Assembly (NCBI GenBank): GCA_964568845.1
Contig: CAZMSC010000014.1
Location: 1 to 43,435 of the forward strand
Reading direction: 5' to 3'
DNA from: DTBU01 sp964568845
GTDB taxonomy: Archaea; Thermoproteota; CALKCG01; B24
Length of the DNA: 43,435 bases
In this document: positions 1 to 5,687 of the stretch, in pieces
How the letters are laid out: every line of letters starts with the position of its first letter
How positions within the stretch are numbered: position 1 is the stretch's first letter
Program-made: the position numbers and the translations under genes
The notes under the pieces: generated by a model
What the model saw: the letters and a program-made list of their open reading frames with translations, nothing else
Told to the model about the DNA's origin: nothing
Databases searched by the model: none

Positions 1-911
1 TCATAGAAGGGATTGCTCCAGATGCAACGATCATACCTATAAAAGTGCTGGAGACGTACAATCTCCCGCCATACACTGGGCCTGAAGGCTTGGTCTTCGG
101 TACAGAGCTGATGGTTGACGCCGGAATCCGCTATGCAACAGAATTGAAGCTTAGAGGCTACAGTCCAATGATAATATCGATGAGCTTAGGAGGGTCTGAG
201 CCGTCAGACATAATCGAAGACGCTATAAACTACGCTATTGAAAACGGCGTTATAGTCGTCGCAGGGGCGGGTAACAACGGGCTTGAAGGGATGGATTGGC
301 CGGGTGCTTATCCGCAGGTGATATCTGTAGGTGCATGTGGATGGAAATGTGAATGGTACTGGCCTGGTTATATTGAGCCTCCGCCATACCGCCTCTGGTG
401 GTTGCAGGATGATACTTATGGATACAACGACGTTCCAGAAAAGAAAGTTTCTAAGTCCGTCTATGTGACAGACTGGAGCAGTAGAGAAAACGATAACCGT
501 GTGCCCGGTTATGATCAGGAGCTTGATGTACTTGCTCCAGGTAGCTGGGTTAGAGGACCCTTCCCAGACTCTCCAGGCTATAGTCATCTCCCCTGGTGGG
601 CTCAGGGGAGAGGCTGGATAAAAGCTCCGCCAAACCTCGCCAACTTCTACTACTTAGGTGGTACAAGCATGGCAACGCCACACGTCTCAGCCGTTATAGC
701 CCTCATGTTGCAGAAGAACCCCAACTTAACCCAAGGAGAGGTTGAAAGTATCATAAAGTCGACGGCTTTACGTATTTCACCCGGCTCTATGAAGGTATTC
801 GACTATGGATCAGACGGATGGGGATGGTATACTAAGACGTGGGATAAAACGGCTACGGGTGCTGGCTTAATACAGGCTGATAAGGTTGTCAAGGCGGTTC
901 CACAGTCATAA
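1..911 (+). CDS. Subtilisin-family (S8) serine protease, 3' part only
   Basis: An open frame enters from the left edge (codons start at base 3) and ends at 911, so the start, the propeptide and the catalytic Asp and His lie outside the window. The first visible residues, IEGIAPDATIIPIKVLE, match the stretch that follows the catalytic-His helix in subtilases. VVAGAGNNG carries the oxyanion-hole Asn, and GGTSMATPHVSA carries the catalytic Ser (codon 666-668). Between them is a long Trp/Tyr/Pro-rich insertion (roughly bases 340-640) that is not part of the core fold and may be a substrate or surface loop. The protein ends about 80 residues after the Ser with no C-terminal anchor or repeat domain. 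Such proteases are normally exported, but the signal peptide is not visible here. Family assignment is secure; substrate is unknown. Confidence 0.93.
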   Translation, partial: IEGIAPDATIIPIKVLETYNLPPYTGPEGLVFGTELMVDAGIRYATELKLRGYSPMIISMSLGGSEPSDIIEDAINYAIENGVIVVAGAGNNGLEGMDWPGAYPQVISVGACGWKCEWYWPGYIEPPPYRLWWLQDDTYGYNDVPEKKVSKSVYVTDWSSRENDNRVPGYDQELDVLAPGSWVRGPFPDSPGYSHLPWWAQGRGWIKAPPNLANFYYLGGTSMATPHVSAVIALMLQKNPNLTQGEVESIIKSTALRISPGSMKVFDYGSDGWGWYTKTWDKTATGAGLIQADKVVKAVPQS

Positions 912-996
912 ACATGTCTAAATCCCCCTCTTTTCCCTGTCTGAGTGTGTTCTATCAGAGAAGAATGTCAAACGACCTTTTCTCAACTCGTATGCG

Positions 997-1086
997 GCCT
1001 CATAAGGGGTTATAAAGAGCGACTTTTAAAGCGTTGAACATGTCTTTAGCGTACTCAGCTGCCTCATAAGGGGTTATAAAGAGCGA
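997..1086. repeat. Two identical 26-bp direct repeats 38 bp apart
   Basis: The 26 bases at 997-1022 recur exactly at 1061-1086; both begin GCCTCATAAGGGG. The unit is not palindromic. The 38-bp interval and the 26-bp repeat have CRISPR-like proportions, but there are only two copies and no cas gene is visible. A short motif AACATGTCT or AACTTGTCT recurs near 911, 1036 and 1095, so the whole intergenic stretch may be an eroded tandem repeat. The rest of 912-1253 holds only this repeat and the small remnant noted at 1150. Confidence 0.7.
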
Positions 1087-1149
1087 TTCAACAGTTTAAC
1101 TTGTCTAAGCATAATTCTAATTTTAAGGTGTGCCACCACCCTGTTATTC

Positions 1150-1251
1150 CTATCCTATATAGGACTCGGGATTATCGACACCTCCAAAGGGTGCACATAT
1201 TGTCTCTACTTCAACGGCATTCTTCATATAACCAGCTTCATGTACATGTTT
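1150..1251 (-). pseudogene. Short protein-like remnant downstream of the PIN toxin
   Basis: On the minus strand an open frame runs from just after the PIN-protein stop to a TAG at 1150. It reads as plausible protein (MKNAVEVETICAPFGG, with an internal ATG at 1227) but is only about 33 codons long and has no ribosome site. I do not recognise the family. It may be the C-terminal scrap of a lost gene. A 12-bp palindrome TCCTATATAGGA (1153-1164) overlaps its end. Confidence 0.25.
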
Positions 1252-1253
1252 CC

Positions 1254-1688
1254 CTACGATTCAATTAGAGGGTCTTTAAACGCTATGCGGAAGTTTTTCC
1301 AAGAAATTTCCCTATGAATTAAAAGCTCTTGGTCGTGGGTATAGATTATCGGAACTTTATTCACTAGGAAGTTTGCTACTATTAGGGAGTCTCTTCCTCC
1401 AAGTCTGTACTGCTTGGCTAGGCTAAGCGCGACGGCACACGTCTTCTTTGTTTGGCTGAAAAATTCAATATATGGATGTTTCAGAAGTAGCCTCAGCCTT
1501 TTTACTGCTTCGCTTGGAACCCATTTTTGGCCTAAAACGAGCGTATGGTAAGTTTCATGTAGTATTGTGGGGTTTAAAGCCACACGGTTTTCCGGAGACA
1601 GGTTGATAAGTAGATTCTTCAGTTTTTCATGTTCTGGGTAGAATGGGTCGAGTGCATAGCATAGAATATTAGTATCTAACCCCATCAT
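1254..1688 (-). CDS. PIN-domain ribonuclease, VapC-like toxin
   Basis: PIN-domain proteins are Mg-dependent ribonucleases, usually the toxin of VapBC pairs. The GLDTNILCYALD segment carries the first conserved Asp, GGRDSLIVANF a central Asp, and YTHDQEL a late Asp, the usual acidic cluster. The frame extends upstream to 1733, but the ATG at 1688 (ATGATG) is preferred. It overlaps the upstream antitoxin stop (TGA at 1687-1685), giving an ATGA-type coupling, and it puts the first catalytic Asp near residue 5, as usual in the family. Length then is about 144 residues, typical for VapC. The gene pairs with the AbrB-type gene directly upstream. The RNA target cannot be inferred. Confidence 0.85.
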   Translation of the reverse strand: MMGLDTNILCYALDPFYPEHEKLKNLLINLSPENRVALNPTILHETYHTLVLGQKWVPSEAVKRLRLLLKHPYIEFFSQTKKTCAVALSLAKQYRLGGRDSLIVANFLVNKVPIIYTHDQELLIHREISWKNFRIAFKDPLIES

Positions 1689-1933
1689 TTTTGGAATTTG
1701 CTCCATAAAGCTTTCATTTTTGAAGGCGGCCAATTCTCTGGTCTGCCCGTTCTAGGAGGCTCAGACGTTATGACTTTACGGAACTCCTCCATAAAGTTTT
1801 TGGGCTTACTGGGAACTATTAGGAAGCCTTCGCTCGTCTTTTTAAGCGTTACCGTATCACCTATCTGATCCCTTATGTCTACTGGAATGTAAAGCCTTCC
1901 TTTAGAATCTATCTTAAGATGAACCTCGTCCAT
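1685..1933 (-). CDS. AbrB/SpoVT-type antitoxin, VapB-like
   Basis: The segment VHLKIDSKGRLYIPVDIR is a swapped-hairpin AbrB DNA-binding domain, here the N-terminal half. The C-terminal half (PKNFMEEFRKVITSEPPRTG) is the kind of extended toxin-binding tail found in VapB. An in-frame ATG at 1966 would add 11 residues (MTVNPTIIKWE) unlike the family; the ATG at 1933 starts immediately before the AbrB domain and is preceded by a GTGGG-type ribosome site. The gene overlaps the PIN toxin by 4 nt. With the 1933 start, a perfect inverted repeat lies directly upstream and could be the autoregulatory operator. Confidence 0.8.
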   Translation of the reverse strand: MDEVHLKIDSKGRLYIPVDIRDQIGDTVTLKKTSEGFLIVPSKPKNFMEEFRKVITSEPPRTGRPENWPPSKMKALWSKFQK

Positions 1934-1934
1934 T

Positions 1935-1955
1935 TCCCACTTTATTATAGTGGGA
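1935..1955. promoter_or_regulatory. 7-bp inverted repeat in front of the antitoxin (candidate operator)
   Basis: TCCCACT (1935-1941) and AGTGGGA (1949-1955) are perfect inverted arms separated by the AT-rich TTATTAT. The element ends 2 nt before the preferred antitoxin ATG. Antitoxins of this class commonly repress their own operon by binding such palindromes. A translational hairpin hiding the ribosome site is the alternative. Confidence 0.4.
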
Positions 1956-2024
1956 TTAACAGTCATTTAAGCTTTTTTTCTTTTACTCTCCCAAGAGCAA
2001 CAATCATACCCCTAGAATGGAAAG

Positions 2025-2100
2025 TGCTCCGGGCGGGATTTGAACCCGCGACCTCCGGCTCGAAAGGCCGGAATACTTGACCAGACTATACGACCGGAGC
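2025..2100 (-). tRNA. tRNA-Glu (anticodon TTC)
   Basis: The reverse strand folds as a cloverleaf. The acceptor GCTCCGG pairs with CCGGAGC, the anticodon stem CCGGC/GCCGG encloses the loop CTTTCGA with anticodon TTC, and the T arm is GCGGGTTCAAATCCCGC. The discriminator is A (base 2025). No CCA is encoded and no intron is present. Confidence 0.95.
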
Positions 2101-2171
2101 TCTGGAAGATTTATAAAAATTTCTTAGAATAAAGGTTTCGCTTTTCCAAGGGGAAAAAAGGTGGATGGTGG

Positions 2172-2534
2172 CTATTTCACCTCGTCTTCTATTGTTGTTT
2201 CATAGGTTTCCCAGTCTACTCTAAGCTTTAGGTTTACCTGATGTTTGCCCGGTCCTACTTTACCACCGTGATTTACCATTATATATACTTCATCTCCATA
2301 GTACGACGTCACATACATGCCCGGTGTTATAGGTCGGGCCGCCTCGTCGGCTACTTTTATGAATGCCTTATTCGTGTAGTCTACACCGTCTACGTATACT
2401 TCCAAGTCTACAGATGCAGACCCAGAGCCTATTCTATTCTGAAACTTTAACGTTAAGGTTTCTTTAACACCGTCTTTGTCGAGGTCTACGTTTTCCATAC
2501 TTCCTTTAACGTATGGGAAGTAGTAGCTGGCCAT
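2172..2534 (-). CDS. Hypothetical all-beta protein with a calcium-loop-like motif
   Basis: A 120-residue soluble protein without signal peptide or membrane segment; I do not recognise the family. Near the N terminus it has VDLDKDGVKE, which resembles an EF-hand or dockerin-type calcium loop (D-x-D-x-D-G). The rest alternates short hydrophobic and polar stretches typical of beta strands (VDLEVYVDGVDY, KHQVNLKLRVDWETYETTI), suggesting a single beta-sandwich domain. It lies downstream of the amino-acid biosynthesis operon on the same strand, 36 bp after the second Lrp-like gene, and may be cotranscribed. Confidence 0.6.
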   Translation of the reverse strand: MASYYFPYVKGSMENVDLDKDGVKETLTLKFQNRIGSGSASVDLEVYVDGVDYTNKAFIKVADEAARPITPGMYVTSYYGDEVYIMVNHGGKVGPGKHQVNLKLRVDWETYETTIEDEVK

Positions 2535-2570
2535 ACATTAGAAATTTACGTTGGGGATCTTTCTTAAGCT

Positions 2571-2795
2571 TTACGCCTCTATAAGAGTTTCAGTGCTTCT
2601 AACTCCTTCAAGCCTATTTATTACGGCGGATATTTCAGCTATATCCTCGTTCGTTGAACCTTCTACGAGGCAGACTGCGTCAAACCTTCCATATGTTGGA
2701 TAAACTTTAACAACACCCTTTACTTTCCTAAGCTCTTCAAGAACCCTGTTCAACCTTACTGGGACAACCTTTATCAGTATGCATGCGTTAACCAA
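2571..2795 (-). CDS. Stand-alone Lrp/AsnC ligand-binding (RAM) domain protein
   Basis: The 74 residues correspond to the C-terminal effector-binding (RAM) domain of Lrp/AsnC regulators, without the DNA-binding helix-turn-helix. KVKGVVKVYPTYGRFDAVCLVEG is the diagnostic strand with the glycine turn. The start is TTG at 2795, supported by a strong GGAGGTG ribosome site overlapping the end of the upstream gene, whose TAG is only 2 nt away. The pair is therefore translationally linked. Such proteins form octameric rings that bind amino acids, and can heteromerise with full Lrp proteins. Location downstream of amino-acid biosynthesis genes suggests amino-acid sensing; this is inference. Confidence 0.85.
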   Translation of the reverse strand: MVNACILIKVVPVRLNRVLEELRKVKGVVKVYPTYGRFDAVCLVEGSTNEDIAEISAVINRLEGVRSTETLIEA

Positions 2796-2797
2796 GC

Positions 2798-3145
2798 CTA
2801 AACCACCTCCATTTCAACAAGGGTTTCTGTGAAGGCGACTCCTCCGATACGTCCAATACGTCTAACGAGAGAGGCTAGGTCGCTATAGTTTTCAGCTTCA
2901 ACGTCTACAACCACGTCAAACCTTCCTAAAACCGGGAAGACTTTAACAACGCCTTTAAGGCTTCTAACGGCCTCTAAAACCTCCCTATACCGACCAGCCG
3001 AGGCTCTTACGAGGACACATGCAGACGGCATACTATCGACCTCAAATAGTATACTAGCCAGTACAGAATATATATGTTTGTCTAAAAGAACACTTTCAAC
3101 ATCGTTGAAAAGGGCTAAATCCTCTATTTTAGACAACCTTTCCAT
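2798..3145 (-). CDS. Second Lrp/AsnC ligand-binding domain protein with N-terminal extension
   Basis: Residues about 39-115 (MPSACVLVRASAG onward, with LKGVVKVFPVLGRFDVVVDVEA) are a RAM domain clearly paralogous to the next gene. The first 38 residues (MERLSKIEDLALFNDVESVL...) do not look like a helix-turn-helix; they may be a helical extension, or the true start may be the ATG near 3031. The two copies share the spacing of their GVVKV-P--GRFD segment, so they probably arose by tandem duplication and may co-assemble. The gene lies 63 bp downstream of the homocitrate-synthase-family gene. Confidence 0.75.
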   Translation of the reverse strand: MERLSKIEDLALFNDVESVLLDKHIYSVLASILFEVDSMPSACVLVRASAGRYREVLEAVRSLKGVVKVFPVLGRFDVVVDVEAENYSDLASLVRRIGRIGGVAFTETLVEMEVV

Positions 3146-3208
3146 CTACCGTAGCCCTCGGTCTTCCACAAAAATCTTCCATTAAGCTAAACGTCTACCT
3201 ATTGAAGG

Positions 3209-4390
3209 TTAAACCTCCTTCTTCTTGAGAGAGAACTTTTCCGCTAGCTCTTCAAGGTCTTCCCGTGAAAGGTATCTTTTCCTCGCTCTAGCCATACCTC
3301 TAGCATACATGAGTATCTCGGTAAGCTTATCCGGGTCTTCAGGAACACTATATCCCATTCCATGGTTTAGAACATGGGCAAGCCCAGACCTGCCTGAGCT
3401 GTCTCCAACTACAATCCTCCAAGACTCACCTAAAATTTCAGGCGGATACGGCTCATAGACCCTCCTGTCTTTAAGCAAACCATCCTGATGTATGCCAGAC
3501 TCAACGGTAAATATGTCTAAACCTGCCGCAGGCTTATTGCGGCTTATAGGGCTTCCAGAGGCCTCAGCCACAAACCTACATACAGCCCTAAGAGGTTTAA
3601 CATTAAACTTCTCCACGTTTAAACGGGTCTTCAGAGTTAGAAGGGTCTCCTCCATAGGGGCGTTGCCAGCCCTTTCCCCAAGCCCGTTCCAAGTAGCCGA
3701 TATCCAACTGGCTCCGGCTAGAACAGCAGATATCGTGTTGCCAACTGCCATGCCTAAATCGTTATGGTAGTGTGTTTCAATAGGTTTATTTGTAGCCTTT
3801 ACTAGAAAACACATCCTCTCATATGCTAGAGGTGGTAGGAGCACGCTTAAAGTATCGCAGTCTCTAAACTTCTCGGCGTCTACATTTTTCAGAAATTCAA
3901 CCATGTAGTTTAAATCGGCTCTAGTAGAATCCTCCAAGTGTACTGAGATTTTAACACCATGGCTATGCAAGTAGTCTACGGCTTCAAGAACCTTCATCAA
4001 AGCCTCTTCTCTCTTCAGACCGCTGAATTTATACTTTAAATGAGCGTCTGAAATTCCAAAAGATACCGCTATCCAGCTGGCCTCCGTTCTCAAAGCGAGT
4101 TCAAAATCCTCCCTTTTAAGCCTAGACCAAACGATTAATTTAGACGATAAGCCCTCTTTTCTAAGGGCGTTTACAAGCTTAAGCTCGTATTCCGAGTATG
4201 GTGTGAAAACCTCTATCAGGTCTACTCCAACATCTAAGTCGAATTCAGCTATCTTCAAAGCCTCTTCAACCGTGAAGGCTACACCTGGAGCCTGCTCCCC
4301 TTCGCGGAGAGTTGAATCTACTATTTTAACGTCTAAGCTTCGATGGCCCTCCTGAAAACCCTTAGTCTCAAGCATAGAGAGGTTAAACAT
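3209..4390 (-). CDS. Homocitrate / 2-isopropylmalate synthase family enzyme
   Basis: This DRE-TIM metallolyase condenses acetyl-CoA with a 2-oxoacid. DSTLREGEQAPG carries the catalytic Arg and metal-binding Asp of the TIM barrel. ETHYHNDLGMAVGN gives the two metal-binding His, and GLGERAGNAPMEE is the family signature. After the barrel come only the short linker subdomains; the C-terminal LeuA dimer (allosteric) domain is absent, so the roughly 390-residue length fits homocitrate or citramalate-type enzymes better than feedback-regulated LeuA. A TTG at 4396 is possible, but the ATG at 4390 sits where transcription should begin from the TATA-like element near 4418, implying a leaderless mRNA. 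Substrate (2-oxoglutarate, 2-oxoisovalerate or pyruvate) cannot be decided from sequence alone. Confidence 0.88.
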   Translation of the reverse strand: MFNLSMLETKGFQEGHRSLDVKIVDSTLREGEQAPGVAFTVEEALKIAEFDLDVGVDLIEVFTPYSEYELKLVNALRKEGLSSKLIVWSRLKREDFELALRTEASWIAVSFGISDAHLKYKFSGLKREEALMKVLEAVDYLHSHGVKISVHLEDSTRADLNYMVEFLKNVDAEKFRDCDTLSVLLPPLAYERMCFLVKATNKPIETHYHNDLGMAVGNTISAVLAGASWISATWNGLGERAGNAPMEETLLTLKTRLNVEKFNVKPLRAVCRFVAEASGSPISRNKPAAGLDIFTVESGIHQDGLLKDRRVYEPYPPEILGESWRIVVGDSSGRSGLAHVLNHGMGYSVPEDPDKLTEILMYARGMARARKRYLSREDLEELAEKFSLKKKEV

Positions 4391-4412
4391 TTTCAAAAAT
4401 TTAAACGTTTCT

Positions 4413-4423
4413 CTTTAAAAATA
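4413..4423 (-). promoter_or_regulatory. TATA-like box upstream of the homocitrate-synthase-family gene
   Basis: On the minus strand this reads TATTTTTAAAG. Its centre is about 26-28 nt upstream of the ATG at 4390, the usual archaeal TATA-to-start-site distance, and no ribosome site is visible. A leaderless transcript is therefore likely. Confidence 0.4.
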
Positions 4424-4440
4424 TTTCATAAATTCACGCT

Positions 4441-5454
4441 TCAAATTTTAGACTTCTTAAGTTCTATTAGATGCCAGACTTCGGGGTTTGCTATCCACTT
4501 CGGCCTCCCGCCTTTAAAAAACGTCTCCAAAGCCTCTAAAACCATTTCATCAGTCCTCTTAACGGCCTCATATGAATATGAGGCTATGTGCGGTGTTAGT
4601 ATTACGTTTTCCATTTCCCTCAGTGGGTGCTCTTTCGGCAGCGGTTCTTCCGAGTATACGTCTAACGCTGCTCCAGCTATCCACTTCTCTTTTAAGGCTT
4701 TTACGAGGGCGTTTTCATCTACTATAGCCCCTCTAGCAGTGTTTATCAGGAAGGCTGTAGGCTTCATAAGCCTAAGCTCACGCTCACCTATCAAACCCCT
4801 AGTCTCAGAAGTCAGAGAAGCATGAATAGAGACAAAATCAGACTCCTTTAAAACGGCTTCTAAACTTTTAAGCTCTACACCAAGACTGGCAGCTTTACTC
4901 TTGTCAACGTAAGGGTCGAACGCTAATACACGTATTCCAAAAGCCTTAGATATCTCAGCAACCCTACCTCCTATACTGCCTAAACCTATTATACCCAGCG
5001 TTTTACCCTTAAGGTCAAAACCGATGAGTTCAAGCCTCGCCCACCCCCCAGACCTCATAAGCATATGAGCATCCACTATGCGTCTACTGAGCGCCAGCAT
5101 AAGTCCAACCGTATACTCTGCTACACTCTCGGCATTTGCACTTGGAGTATACGTGACAACTATACGTTTCTCCGTGGCCGCCTGTAAATCTATATTGTCC
5201 ACGCCGACGCCATGCCTAGCTATTATACGAACTCTGAGGTCTCCATTTAAAACCTCCCTTGTCACTCTATCCGTCCCAAGAACTATACCGTCATACTCCC
5301 TTAAAACGTCTCGGAGGGCTTCAGCTTGAAGCCTCCCCCGGTTAACGGTGACTTCAGCGATCTCGTTTAAACGTTTAAAGGTTTCCGGCGTTAATGATCC
5401 GAAGGAGCCGGATGTTATATAGATTCGAGGCCTATTCTTCAAGTAAGCCGTCAC
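4441..5454 (-). CDS. D-isomer 2-hydroxyacid dehydrogenase, phosphoglycerate-dehydrogenase-like
   Basis: NAD-dependent 2-hydroxyacid dehydrogenase. GKTLGIIGLGSIGG is the dinucleotide-binding motif, NTARGAIVDE carries the catalytic Arg, ALDVYSEEPLP the Glu and LTPHIASYSYE the catalytic His. At 337 residues it lacks the ACT regulatory domain of long SerA proteins, like many archaeal short forms. RHGVGVDNID is typical of the phosphoglycerate branch. The GTG at 5454 has no spacing from the GAGG before it; the TTG at 5442 is about 7-8 nt downstream of GAGGGTGA and may be the real start. It is first in the minus-strand run leading to the homocitrate-synthase-family gene (44 bp gap). Role is probably serine synthesis, though another 2-hydroxyacid could be the substrate. 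Confidence 0.85.
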   Translation of the reverse strand: MTAYLKNRPRIYITSGSFGSLTPETFKRLNEIAEVTVNRGRLQAEALRDVLREYDGIVLGTDRVTREVLNGDLRVRIIARHGVGVDNIDLQAATEKRIVVTYTPSANAESVAEYTVGLMLALSRRIVDAHMLMRSGGWARLELIGFDLKGKTLGIIGLGSIGGRVAEISKAFGIRVLAFDPYVDKSKAASLGVELKSLEAVLKESDFVSIHASLTSETRGLIGERELRLMKPTAFLINTARGAIVDENALVKALKEKWIAGAALDVYSEEPLPKEHPLREMENVILTPHIASYSYEAVKRTDEMVLEALETFFKGGRPKWIANPEVWHLIELKKSKI

Positions 5455-5687
5455 CCTCGTTAGGAGTCAAAGACTTATTTACTTTCAACTGTTACGTAAA
5501 GTTTTCCCCTCACAATCCCCAAACACTTTACAGCTCGAATTTTTCCATAATGCTTAGAAGGCGGTAATGGACGACTACGTTTAAAAATTCAAGGTGGATC
5601 TTGCTGTTAATCGGCGACATTTTCCCTTACTATGATAGCAAGGTTTAACTCTACTTCTACCTATAAACCGATATTGGTGTCGCTTCA

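Noticed and set aside
997..1086. CRISPR array
   Set aside because: Only two repeat copies, non-palindromic, no leader and no cas genes; kept as a plain direct repeat.
2026..2120. TATA box for tRNA-Glu at 2111-2118
   Set aside because: Too close to the tRNA 5' end for a standard archaeal start site, so not listed as its promoter.
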